Assembly (NCBI GenBank): GCA_036830905.1
Contig: DAISNS010000058.1
Location: forward strand, 1-12,682
DNA: 12,682 nucleotides
Origin: Thermocaproicibacter sp002397355
Lineage (GTDB): Bacteria > Bacillota > Clostridia > Oscillospirales > Acutalibacteraceae
Reading direction: 5' to 3'
Shown: positions 6,004-12,682 of the stretch, in pieces
Layout: every line of letters starts with the position of its first letter
Position numbering within the stretch: the stretch's first letter is position 1
Position numbers and translations under genes: made by a program
The notes under the pieces: model-generated
What the model was told of the DNA's origin: nothing
Databases searched by the model: none
What the model saw: only the letters and a program-made list of their open reading frames with translations

Positions 6004-6769
6004 GGGGCGCCTCCTCGCCGAGATAGGCCTCGATGACCTTCGGATCATTCCTGATCTCTTCCGGCGAACCGCTGGCGATCACTTTGCCGTAATCCAGCAC
6101 GACGATCCTTTCGCAGACGTTCATGACGAGGCGCATATCGTGCTCGATGAGCAGGACCGCGATGTCGAATTCCTTCCGTATCGAGCGGATCAGGCCGGCA
6201 AGCTCCCTCGTCTCCTGCGGGTTCATGCCGGCGGCGGGCTCATCCAGCAGGAGCAGCTTCGGCTGCGTCGCCAGCGCGCGCGCGATCTCAAGCCGTCTCT
6301 GCTCGCCGTAAGGCAGATTCGCCGCCAGTTCGTCCTTCCGGCTTTCCAAATGGAAAGCCCTGAGCAGCGCCAGCGACTTCTCCCGCACGGCCGCCTCCTC
6401 TCTCCAATAGCGCGGCAGGCGGAGGATGGACTCCGCCAGGCTGCATTTCATCTGGTAGAGAAACGAGATCTTCACGTTCTCGAGCACCGTAAGGTTTTTC
6501 ATCAGGCGGATATTCTGGAACGTGCGGGAAATGCCGATTTTCGTGATGTCGTACGGCCTCATGCCGGCGATCGGCCTGCCGTTCAGGCGAATCGTGCCGC
6601 TCGTGGGGCGGTAGACGCCGGTCAGCATATTGAACACCGTTGTCTTTCCCGCGCCGTTGGGGCCGATCAGGCCGTAAATATCGTCTTTTTCCATCGTCAT
6701 GGTAAAGCCGTCGACGGCCAGCAGGCCGCCGAAACGGATCGAAATATTCCGCACGTCAAGAAGCGGCAT
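5996..6769 (-). CDS. livG: Branched-chain amino acid ABC transporter ATP-binding protein LivG
   Basis: First ATPase of the importer, 257 residues. Walker A GPNGAGKTT (36-44), the LivG-specific GISRTFQNIRLMKNLTVLENV (79-99), signature LPYGEQR (152-158), Walker B LLLLDEPAAGMNPQE (172-186) and switch H210. ATP hydrolysis by the LivG/LivF pair drives uptake through LivH/LivM. The start at 6769 has AAGGGGG about 8 nt upstream and lies inside the end of livM (14-nt overlap), which indicates translational coupling. An in-frame extension of 15 residues lacks a better ribosome binding site and was not used. Confidence 0.95.
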   Translation of the reverse strand: MPLLDVRNISIRFGGLLAVDGFTMTMEKDDIYGLIGPNGAGKTTVFNMLTGVYRPTSGTIRLNGRPIAGMRPYDITKIGISRTFQNIRLMKNLTVLENVKISFLYQMKCSLAESILRLPRYWREEAAVREKSLALLRAFHLESRKDELAANLPYGEQRRLEIARALATQPKLLLLDEPAAGMNPQETRELAGLIRSIRKEFDIAVLLIEHDMRLVMNVCERIVVLDYGKVIASGSPEEIRNDPKVIEAYLGEEAPHA

Positions 6770-7703
6770 TTTTTTCGCCCCCTTTGCCGAGCCTGCGGAG
6801 CAGGGCTTTTCCAAAAGCCGGGCGGATCTTTTTCACGCGCAGGATCATGATGACGATCAGCAGCAGCGGGTAAATGACCATTCTGTAATTGTCGAGGAAA
6901 CGCAGGGCTTCCGGAAGCAGCGTGAGGATCGCCGTGGCGGAAATGCAGCCCGCAAAGCTTCCGCTGCCGCCCAGCACCACATAGATGACGAGGTCGATGG
7001 ATTTGAAATAGTCGAACATGGTGGGATTGATGAACATCATCAGGAAAGCATAAAGGCCTCCCGCCAGGCCGGCGAAGATGGCGCCGATCGTAAAGGCCAT
7101 CACCTTATAACGCGTCGTGTCCACTCCCATGGCTTCCGCGGCAATCTCGTCCTCGCGGACGGAAACCATCGCGCGGCCCTGGCGGGAATCCACAACGTTG
7201 CGCAGAACGAGGATCGTAAGGATCATGGAAAAGTATACCCAGGCGAACGTCGTTTTTCCGGGAATACCCGTCATGCCCTGCGCGCCGCCGAACTGCGTGA
7301 TATTCTGCAGCAGCACCACGATGATCTGGCAGAAACCGAGCGTGGTGATGGCGAGGTAATCCCCTTTCAGGCGCAGCGTGGGCAGCCCGATCAGGAAGCC
7401 GAATACGCCTGCGACGGCGCTACCGAGCAGCAGCGCGGCGACGAAAGGCACGCCCGCACGGTTCAGAGCCGCCGCCGCATAGGCGCCGACGGCCATAAAC
7501 GCCGAATGGCCCAGCGTGAGCTGGCCGGTATAGTTGATAATCAGGTTCGCGCTCAGCGCCAGGATCACGTTGATGCAGATCGTCATCAGGATTCGCTTGT
7601 AGTACGCGTTGACGATATTGACGGACATCAGCAGCGAAATCACCGCGAAAAGGGCGACGGACACCCCGAGAAAGAGAACCAGTTTTTTCAGATGCGTCTT
7701 CAT
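6756..7703 (-). CDS. livM: Branched-chain amino acid ABC transporter permease LivM
   Basis: Membrane permease of the importer, 315 residues. The LivM signature GQLTLGHSAFMAVGAY is near residues 57-72, followed by LPTLRLKGDYLAITTLGF, and the cytoplasmic coupling loop SVREDEIAAEAMGV lies in the second half. There are multiple hydrophobic segments, starting with residues 9-25. It forms the channel with LivH. The ATG is 9 nt after the livH stop, with AGGCGGCGG as ribosome binding site. It overlaps livG by 14 nt. The C-terminus is basic (KKIRPAFGKALLRRLGKGG). Confidence 0.95.
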   Translation of the reverse strand: MKTHLKKLVLFLGVSVALFAVISLLMSVNIVNAYYKRILMTICINVILALSANLIINYTGQLTLGHSAFMAVGAYAAAALNRAGVPFVAALLLGSAVAGVFGFLIGLPTLRLKGDYLAITTLGFCQIIVVLLQNITQFGGAQGMTGIPGKTTFAWVYFSMILTILVLRNVVDSRQGRAMVSVREDEIAAEAMGVDTTRYKVMAFTIGAIFAGLAGGLYAFLMMFINPTMFDYFKSIDLVIYVVLGGSGSFAGCISATAILTLLPEALRFLDNYRMVIYPLLLIVIMILRVKKIRPAFGKALLRRLGKGGEKNAAS

Positions 7704-7712
7704 TGCCGCCGC

Positions 7713-8597
7713 CTACACTTTCACGCTGGCTTTTTTGCCCAGCAGCCCGCTCGGCTTGATGATGAGGATGACGATCAGGACGATAAACCCGATCGCGCCG
7801 GCAAGCGGGGAGTACCACGCGGTGACGAACGTCTCGATGACGCCGAGCGCCAGCCCGCCGAGGAACGCGCCGGGAATCAGGCCGATGCCGCCGAACACGG
7901 CCGCCGTAAAGGCCTTGATGCCCGGCTGAATGCCCATGTACGGATTGATGCTGCTATACAGGATGCCCACCAGCACGCCGGCTGCGCCCGCAAGCGCGGA
8001 GCCGATGGCGAAAGTGGCGGAGATGGTCGCGTCCACATTGATGCCCATGAGCGCGGCCGCGTCCTTATCCGCGGAGGCGGCGCGCATCGCCTTGCCGATG
8101 CGCGTGCGGTAGATGACGAGCTGAAGAAGGATCATCAGGGCGATCGACGTGCCGAGGATGATCAAGTGGAGCGAATCGGTGCGCACCGGGCCGAGCGTAA
8201 TGTTCACCTGCTGGAGAATGTTTTTCGGGTAGCTGCGCGGCGTGCTGGTAAAAACCGCGTTGAAGCCGTTTTCCAGCACGAGCGAAACGCCCATCGCGGT
8301 AATCAGCAGCGAAATGCTGGAGGCTTTCCGCAGCGGCCGGTACGCCACCTTTTCAATCAGGACGCCCACAACGGCGGAGCCGGCCATGGCGATGAGCAGC
8401 GTGGGGAGAAACGGCAGACCGAGGCTGGTGGACGCAAAAAAGCCGACATAGGCGCCGACCATATAAATATCGCAGTGCGCGAAGTTGATCAGGCCGATGA
8501 TACCGTATACCATCGTGTACCCCAAAGCGATCAGCGCGTAAACGCTGCCCAGGGAAAGCCCGTTGATCAGCTGCTGCAGGAATTCGACGAACGACAA
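7713..8597 (-). CDS. livH: Branched-chain amino acid ABC transporter permease LivH
   Basis: Membrane permease paired with LivM, 294 residues. The N-terminus INGLSLGSVYALIALGYTMV and GLINFAHCDIYMVGAYVGFF are diagnostic for LivH; most homologues have NFAHGD where this has NFAHCD. The coupling loop is AMRAASADKDAAALMGINV. I place the start at TTG (8597), because AGGAGG lies 8 nt upstream of it and the first residues MSFVEFLQQLINGLSLGS match the family start. An ATG at 8604 is only 2 nt from the AGGAGG and is in another frame. Separated from livK by 90 bp that contain a strong hairpin. Confidence 0.93.
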   Translation of the reverse strand: MSFVEFLQQLINGLSLGSVYALIALGYTMVYGIIGLINFAHCDIYMVGAYVGFFASTSLGLPFLPTLLIAMAGSAVVGVLIEKVAYRPLRKASSISLLITAMGVSLVLENGFNAVFTSTPRSYPKNILQQVNITLGPVRTDSLHLIILGTSIALMILLQLVIYRTRIGKAMRAASADKDAAALMGINVDATISATFAIGSALAGAAGVLVGILYSSINPYMGIQPGIKAFTAAVFGGIGLIPGAFLGGLALGVIETFVTAWYSPLAGAIGFIVLIVILIIKPSGLLGKKASVKV

Positions 8598-8632
8598 CTT
8601 TCATTCCTCCTATTCCATGCCGGAACGGTGCG

Positions 8633-8664
8633 CGGGGAAGCGCCCTCCCAGAGGTGCTTCCCCG
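8633..8664 (-). other. Intercistronic hairpin between livK and livH
   Basis: A 9-bp perfect stem, CGGGGAAGC (8664-8656) with GCTTCCCCG (8641-8633), encloses a second stem CCTC/GAGG around loop TGG. No T run follows, so it is not a classic terminator. Such a hairpin after a binding-protein gene usually protects the upstream mRNA 3' end or partly stops transcription, keeping livK product above that of the permease genes. That role is inferred. Confidence 0.7.
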
Positions 8665-8687
8665 TTAAACCGCGGCTTTCCAACTGG

Positions 8688-9848
8688 TTACGCCTGGATT
8701 TTTTTGCAGAAGGTCTCTTTGCCGCCCTCCGTCTTGATGATGACGGCCGACTTGACCGCGTTGCGGTCCGCGTCGAAGCTGATGCTGCCGCAGACGACAT
8801 CGCCCTTATAGTTTTTGAGCGCCGTCTTGACGGCGTCTCCATCGGTGCTGCCCGCCTTTTTGATGCTGTCGAGCAAAACCTGTCCGGCGTCGTAGGTCAG
8901 CGCCGCAAACGCGTCGGGATCTTTGCCGTACTTCGCTTTATAGTCCTTAATAAACTGCACGACTTTCGGGGATTTATCATCCGATGAATAATGATTGGAG
9001 AAGTAAGCACCGTTAACCGCGTCGCCGCCGATCGAGAACAGCTCCGGGGAATCGAAGCCGTCGCCGCCGAGGAAGGTGGCTTTGATACCCACGCTGCGCG
9101 CGGTTTTCGCGATCACCGCGACGTCGCCGTAATACTCGGGCAGGAAAAGGACGTCCGGGTTCTGGGGCGCGATCTTGGTAAGCTGGGCGTTGAAGTCCTG
9201 GCTGCCGGAGCTGTAGCTCTCCTCCGCGACGATCTTCCCCGTGAAGGCACTCTTGAACGCCTCCGTCAGCCCTTTTGAATAGTCGGAGCCGTTATCGTAA
9301 AGAATGGCAGCCGTCTTGGCTTTCAGATCCTCCGCGGCGAACTTTGCCATGACTTTGCCCTGGAACGGATCGGTAAAACAGGTGCGGAAAATGCAGTCGC
9401 CGTTCGTCGTGATTTTGACGTCCGTGCCGGTTCCCGTAATCATGGGGATATTGTATTGCTGGCAGATCGGCGCGAGGGCGTTCGCGCTGCCGCTGAGGAC
9501 CGGGCCGATGATCGCGCACACCTGGTCGTTGTTGATCAGCTTCTGGCCGCCGGTAACGGCTGTCGCGGGCTTCCCCTCGCTGTCGACGGAAAGGAACTGG
9601 ACCTGCCGGCCGTTCACGCCGCCCGCCTGATTCACCTGCTCCTCCAGAAGCTTCAGGCCGTTCTGGCTGGACTGGCCGTAAGAAGACGTCGAGCCGGTCA
9701 GCGGCGCGACGAAACCGATCTTGATCGTATCCCCGGAAACAGCCTGGCTTCCCGAAGCCGCCTCGCTGGAAGCTCCGCCGGACTGGCAGCCAGCAAACGA
9801 CGCCACAAGCACGGCGCCGAGAAGAACCGATATCGTTTTCCGAATCAT
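8688..9848 (-). CDS. livK: Branched-chain amino acid ABC transporter substrate-binding lipoprotein LivK
   Basis: The extracytoplasmic receptor of the importer, 386 residues, of the periplasmic-binding type 6 (LivJ/LivK) family. It has a lipoprotein signal: MIRK, a hydrophobic stretch, then lipobox FAGC with C21 as the lipidated residue, and a Ser/Gly/Ala-rich tether to about residue 40. The mature domain starts DTIKIGFVAPLTGSTSSYG and includes GVNGRQVQFLSVDSEGKP and the QYNIPMITGTGTDV segment typical of the family. The ATG at 9848 follows GAAGGAGGAAGAAAA; an in-frame ATG at 9938 would bury the signal peptide behind 30 residues encoded by the leader hairpin and was rejected. The ligand is most likely Leu/Ile/Val, but amides or other amino acids cannot be excluded. 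Confidence 0.94.
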   Translation of the reverse strand: MIRKTISVLLGAVLVASFAGCQSGGASSEAASGSQAVSGDTIKIGFVAPLTGSTSSYGQSSQNGLKLLEEQVNQAGGVNGRQVQFLSVDSEGKPATAVTGGQKLINNDQVCAIIGPVLSGSANALAPICQQYNIPMITGTGTDVKITTNGDCIFRTCFTDPFQGKVMAKFAAEDLKAKTAAILYDNGSDYSKGLTEAFKSAFTGKIVAEESYSSGSQDFNAQLTKIAPQNPDVLFLPEYYGDVAVIAKTARSVGIKATFLGGDGFDSPELFSIGGDAVNGAYFSNHYSSDDKSPKVVQFIKDYKAKYGKDPDAFAALTYDAGQVLLDSIKKAGSTDGDAVKTALKNYKGDVVCGSISFDADRNAVKSAVIIKTEGGKETFCKKIQA

Positions 9849-9890
9849 TTTTCTTCCTCCTTCACTCTCTTGGACCTCTGTCCATATACG

Positions 9891-9932
9891 AAAAGTGTGC
9901 AAAGCAATCCGAAGATTGATTCGCACACTTTT
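9891..9932 (-). other. Long UUCG-capped hairpin in the livK leader
   Basis: The minus strand reads AAAAGTGTGCGAATCAATC (9932-9914), loop TTCG, GATTGCTTTGCACACTTTT (9909-9891). Eighteen of 19 positions pair, with one G-T and one mismatch, and the loop is the very stable cUUCGg tetraloop. The 3' arm ends in four T, so it could act as a terminator. It lies in the transcribed leader, about 45 nt before the livK ATG. A second copy of the 5' arm lies upstream (9941-9954). Confidence 0.8.
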
Positions 9933-9982
9933 GTGCATAAGATTGCAACACTTTGCAGCAGGAATGCTTTACCGCTATGCTA

Positions 9983-10028
9983 TTTTGAAATTTGCAGTAA
10001 TTATAATCTAAATTTCAAAACCTGTCAA
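9983..10028 (-). promoter_or_regulatory. Promoter of the liv operon with overlapping inverted repeat
   Basis: TTGACA (10023-10028), 17 bp, TATAAT (10000-10005): a perfect sigma-A consensus. An 11-bp perfect inverted repeat, TTTTGAAATTT (10020-10010) and AAATTTCAAAA (9993-9983), flanks the -10. One arm lies in the spacer and the other at the predicted start (near 9993). Such a strong promoter with an operator-like repeat suggests repression. Each arm matches the CodY box only weakly (about 10 of 15 positions by eye). The rest of 9849-10202 holds the leader and, from 10029 to 10202, nothing I can recognise. Confidence 0.85.
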
Positions 10029-10202
10029 TCGGTTTGTTATATCATAGCGCCGGGAAATGCTGCAAATTTTTATGGGAAACGCTGAAAGAGGCCCGAAAGC
10101 AAGGCTTTCTCATCCCGATTCCGGTGACAGAAGGGGAAAAATATGAATTATTATTCTGCTTTTCCTGCATTTTCCCTGCAGTGTTCCCTGTTTTCACGCG
10201 GT

Positions 10203-11078
10203 TTACGGACGCCGTTTATCCCCGAAATAAAAGATGGTGAAGAGCCCGGGCCCGCAGTGGGCGCCGATGACGGCGCCAAGACTGGTGATGACGACCTTTT
10301 TGACCGTGGGAAACGTTTTCAGGACCTGATCCCGCATGAATTCCGCGTCCGCCAGACAGTCGGCGTGCAGGATATGGACTTCCTGACCGTCCGGGGAAAC
10401 GAGATCTTCTTTCATCCGATTCAGAATGGCAAGCAGGGCGGCTTTCCGGCCGCGCACTTTTGAAGCGACGACGAGCTTCCCCTCATCCGAGACATACAAG
10501 ACGGGCTTGATGGAAAGCAGCGAACCGACCAGCGCGGAAGCGTTGGAAACGCGGCCGCCGCGCTTGAGGTAATTCAAGTTGTCCACCGTGAAGCGGTGGA
10601 TGATTCTCAGCTTGTTCGCCTCCGCCCACGCGACCGTCTCGTCGAAGCTTTTTCCCTCGTCGCGAAGGCGCACCAGATGGATGAGAAGCAGCCCCAGGCC
10701 GCCGGAAATACAGCGGGTATCCATCTGATAGAAACGCCGGTTCGGGTATTCCTTCCGGATTTTCTCCGCCGCCTCACCGGCCGCCGCATACGAGTGCGAC
10801 ATCTCCTTCGACATATCGAGGAAAAGAACGTCTTTTCCGGAATCCATAAGCTTCTTGAAGAACTCATAGTAAGTATAGACGTTGATCATCGATGTAGTGA
10901 GAACGGCACCCTGCCGCATCTGCTTGTAGATTTTCTCCCGCGTTTCCTCGCGGCAGTCGTCCTCGTAGGACTTGCCGTCCATCATGAAGGAATAGCTGAT
11001 CAATGGCACGCCGTGCTCCTCAAAAAACTCCCGGGGAAGGTCGGCGGTGGATGCCGCCGCGATAATATAGTCCGCCAT
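10203..11078 (-). CDS. DegV family fatty-acid-binding protein
   Basis: A cytoplasmic two-domain lipid-binding protein, 291 residues, the usual DegV length. Firmicute relatives (FakB) hold fatty acids for phosphorylation by FakA kinase. Visible motifs are the N-terminal STADLP (10-15, matching DSTxDLP of the family), TTSMIN (61-66, where the family usually has TSqPs), DTRCISGGLGLL (120-131), LKRGGRVS (171-178), LSIKPVL (188-194), KVRGRKAAL (207-215) and GAVIGAHCGPG (268-278). The ATG has an ideal AGGAGGTG ribosome binding site and a promoter at 11114-11142. No fakA kinase gene is adjacent, so assignment as FakB rather than a general DegV protein is not made. No clear terminator follows. Confidence 0.94.
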   Translation of the reverse strand: MADYIIAAASTADLPREFFEEHGVPLISYSFMMDGKSYEDDCREETREKIYKQMRQGAVLTTSMINVYTYYEFFKKLMDSGKDVLFLDMSKEMSHSYAAAGEAAEKIRKEYPNRRFYQMDTRCISGGLGLLLIHLVRLRDEGKSFDETVAWAEANKLRIIHRFTVDNLNYLKRGGRVSNASALVGSLLSIKPVLYVSDEGKLVVASKVRGRKAALLAILNRMKEDLVSPDGQEVHILHADCLADAEFMRDQVLKTFPTVKKVVITSLGAVIGAHCGPGLFTIFYFGDKRRP

Positions 11079-11113
11079 ACTGCACCTCCTGATAATGAAT
11101 GTCAGCCACGGGT

Positions 11114-11142
11114 ATTATACCATCCGATCATGCAGAAGTAAA
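11114..11142 (-). promoter_or_regulatory. Promoter of the DegV gene
   Basis: TTTACT (11137-11142), 17 bp, then TATAAT (11114-11119) preceded by TGG, an extended -10. It lies about 36 bp upstream of the DegV ATG. The palindrome AACCGGTT (11141-11148) touches the -35. Confidence 0.75.
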
Positions 11143-11226
11143 CCGGTTGAACTCGGTTCGCTTTTCAAGGTGAGTCGCTTTCTCCGGCGTCCTGCCGCGA
11201 CGTTGAAATCCGCTTCCCCGGGCAGT

Positions 11227-11262
11227 CCGGCGCCGGCTCCGCGGCGGAAAAAAGCCGCCGGC
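11227..11262. repeat. GC-rich nested palindromes between the DegV promoter and the terminator
   Basis: CCGGCGCCGG (11227-11236) is a perfect palindrome. CGGCGG (11242-11247) and CCGCCG (11255-11260) form a 6-bp stem around a 7-nt A-rich loop, and GCCGGC occurs at 11232-11237 and again at 11257-11262. The block lies in a 233-bp spacer without a gene, upstream of the DegV promoter. No function is recognised. Confidence 0.5.
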
Positions 11263-11287
11263 CTCCGTTCCCACCCAAAAGGAGCAC

Positions 11288-11334
11288 AAAAAACCGCCCC
11301 CGCGCTTTTCACTCATGCGCGGCAGGGCGGTTTT
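11288..11334 (-). terminator. Strong intrinsic terminator of the CEOS-family gene
   Basis: AAAACCGCCC (11334-11325 on the minus strand) pairs with GGGCGGTTTT (11299-11290) over 10 bp. An inner 6-bp stem CCGCGC/GCGCGG surrounds an 11-nt loop. Six T follow on the minus strand (11293-11288). On the plus strand the same stem ends in four T, so it may work in both directions. Confidence 0.9.
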
Positions 11335-11375
11335 CTAAAGGTCCCCGGCGGTGCGGCGGCTACGGCCAAAATAAG

Positions 11376-12539
11376 TCAGGTCGTGCCGATTACCCTGGAG
11401 CCGGATTCGCCTGCGGACGGACATACATCCTTCTCCCTGCGGTATGGATAAACCGGAGACCTCTTTTGGAACGTGAGGATCGCCTTATTCTGGATCACTC
11501 CGTCTCTGATGTCGACGGCGGCGTCCAGCACCGGGTTTTCCCTGCGCTCTATAAAATCGGGAAGATACGGCAGCAGGGAGGACGAAATCTCCCAAGATGC
11601 GCTGTCCCACAGCAGGGACGGCGTGTGATCCACGGAATAATACAGGATGTTTCCGATCCGGATAAACGGATCGGAAAAACTCGTGGAATGCGCAAACTGG
11701 AATCCCATGCCTTCGTCGCAGCTCACGTCGACCACAAGGCATTCTTTTTGGAAGCGCATCAGATCGGCATGGCGGATAAAAACGACCGGTCTGTTCGGGT
11801 CCTGCAGGACGCAGTTCACCAAAACGTCTGCGCCTGTCAGAGCATTGATCAGCGGGGACTCACGATCTTCGTGTTTCACCGCCAACCCACCGGAGCGGTC
11901 TTGAAGGAACTGCTCGTAACGTACGCCCGGCATCCGGTTGCCCACTAAAAAGGACGGGCGGCGCGTATAAACCGTGATGTCATGGATACCGTGGCTCTGT
12001 AGCGCCAGCACGGCCCCACGGCCAGCGGAGCCGAAGCCCAGCACCGCCGCCCGGAGCGGGAACCCGAAATTCCCGTCGATTCCCCGCAGCTGAAGCGCAT
12101 GCTGCACCCCGCAGTATCCCGCCATTTCATTGTTTTTTTGGAAAATGTGAATTCTATCGCGCTTTCCCTGGTAATACATATTTTCCCAGCATACCAGCGT
12201 CAATTTCTTTTCGATCGCAATCTGCGCAATGTCACTCTGCTGAACGCTGTGGATCCATCCCCAGACCGTCGCTCCATCCTGCATTTCCTCAAAATCTTTC
12301 CGAACGGGCTTGGGTAGGATAACGGCGTCCAGCTTTCGGAGGAGGACTCCCCGCTTTTCCGGCTGGTTGCCTGTCAGCTCGGCGATCTGCCGGTCCGTCA
12401 CGCCGAAAGGCAGGCCATAACCCTTTTCAAAAAAGAGATGTCCTCGTATTGCTTCCGGAATTTGCCCCAGATGTTTCGGGTGGATTGCCACCCTTTTTTC
12501 ATTTTCTTTTCCAGATGTACCGATTACCGCAGCGTCCAT
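11376..12539 (-). CDS. N5-(carboxyethyl)ornithine synthase / alanine dehydrogenase family protein
   Basis: A 387-residue NAD(P)-dependent oxidoreductase with the AlaDH/PNT N- and C-domain layout. GTSGKENEKRVAIHPKH (7-23) resembles the start of N5-(carboxyethyl)ornithine synthase-like proteins more than true alanine dehydrogenase. By analogy with alanine dehydrogenase, R16, K77 (ILPKP) and H97 (WGWIHSVQQ) are likely pyruvate-site residues. The Rossmann motif is GFGSAGRGA (168-176), and VDVSCDEGMGF (270-280) and DHTPSLLWDSASWEIS (304-319) are family segments. The characterised enzyme condenses pyruvate with ornithine or lysine; which substrate this one uses is not readable. The ATG follows AAAGGAGAAGCT. 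An in-frame extension to 12638 lacks a ribosome binding site and homology. It is monocistronic and ends in a strong terminator. The 140 bp upstream show no convincing promoter or other gene. Confidence 0.85.
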   Translation of the reverse strand: MDAAVIGTSGKENEKRVAIHPKHLGQIPEAIRGHLFFEKGYGLPFGVTDRQIAELTGNQPEKRGVLLRKLDAVILPKPVRKDFEEMQDGATVWGWIHSVQQSDIAQIAIEKKLTLVCWENMYYQGKRDRIHIFQKNNEMAGYCGVQHALQLRGIDGNFGFPLRAAVLGFGSAGRGAVLALQSHGIHDITVYTRRPSFLVGNRMPGVRYEQFLQDRSGGLAVKHEDRESPLINALTGADVLVNCVLQDPNRPVVFIRHADLMRFQKECLVVDVSCDEGMGFQFAHSTSFSDPFIRIGNILYYSVDHTPSLLWDSASWEISSSLLPYLPDFIERRENPVLDAAVDIRDGVIQNKAILTFQKRSPVYPYRREKDVCPSAGESGSRVIGTT

Positions 12540-12682
12540 AGCTTCTCCTTTCAGCAAAATGTTTTTTCGGCTTTCATATGGCAATCCACAATCTATGATA
12601 AAGTTGCAGGTTGTCTGTTCTTGCAGCATTTTGCGCAAAACCAGAAAAACCCGTCGTCCATGCCATACCCGGAAGTCTTTCC

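Noticed and set aside
6699..8987. Very long open frame on the plus strand opposite livG, livM, livH and livK
   Set aside because: It lies antisense to four clearly homologous genes. Its translation is low-complexity, rich in His, Asp, Arg and Gln, as expected from the complement of GC-biased codons, and it shows no recognisable domain.
9849..9938. 30-residue extension of LivK from an ATG at 9938
   Set aside because: It would place the lipoprotein signal internally, has no ribosome binding site, and is encoded by the leader hairpin.
9849..9993. T-box or known riboswitch in the livK leader
   Set aside because: No T-box-like GGGTGG sequence, no specifier stem and no recognised riboswitch core. 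Only the long hairpin and its partial duplicate are seen.
12540..12638. 33-residue extension of the CEOS-family protein
   Set aside because: The family homology begins at residue 2-3 of the ATG at 12539, which has its own AAAGGAG site. The upstream part shows no match or ribosome binding site.

Overview
The window looks like chromosomal DNA from a Gram-positive Clostridia-type bacterium. It has GC-rich coding sequence, AT-rich spacers, strong AGGAGG-type ribosome binding sites and sigma-A-type promoters. A lipoprotein-anchored binding protein, an Lsa-like ABC-F protein, a DegV protein and a clostridial-style AmmeMemoRadiSam locus all fit the Oscillospiraceae/Ruminococcaceae and relatives, but the exact genus is inference. 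All convincing genes lie on the minus strand, so transcription runs from right to left. I see no mobile element, CRISPR array, tRNA or rRNA.

In transcription order: (1) 12539-11376, an N5-(carboxyethyl)ornithine synthase/alanine dehydrogenase-family enzyme with its own strong terminator. (2) 11078-10203, a DegV-family fatty-acid-binding protein behind an extended -10 promoter. (3) 9848-5296, a complete branched-chain amino acid type ABC importer, livK-livH-livM-livG-livF. It starts from a perfect-consensus promoter, has a long structured leader, and has a strong hairpin between livK and livH. (4) 4930-3452, an Lsa-like ABC-F ribosome-protection protein behind a leader of about 250 nt. (5) 3322-1110, a two-gene AmmeMemoRadiSam operon: a LigB/Memo-AMMECR1 fusion overlapping a radical SAM enzyme by ATGA. 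(6) 979-161, undecaprenyl-diphosphatase uppP. (7) At the left edge, a consensus promoter that fires out of the window toward an unseen gene.

The most notable regulatory structure is the ABC-F leader. A promoter is followed by a six-codon upstream ORF (MRRISC) with a good Shine-Dalgarno. The last codons of that ORF can pair with a downstream segment, and this segment can instead pair with the 3' arm of an intrinsic terminator just before the ABC-F gene. This is the layout of ribosome-stalling-dependent antitermination, so the gene is probably induced by ribosome-targeting antibiotics. The liv leader also carries a 19-position stem capped by a TTCG tetraloop, with a second copy of its 5' arm upstream, so attenuation or mRNA processing is plausible there too.

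The most functionally open locus is the AmmeMemoRadiSam pair, which is widespread but whose reaction, as far as I know, is not established. Here two components are fused and the third is translationally coupled, which argues that they act together.
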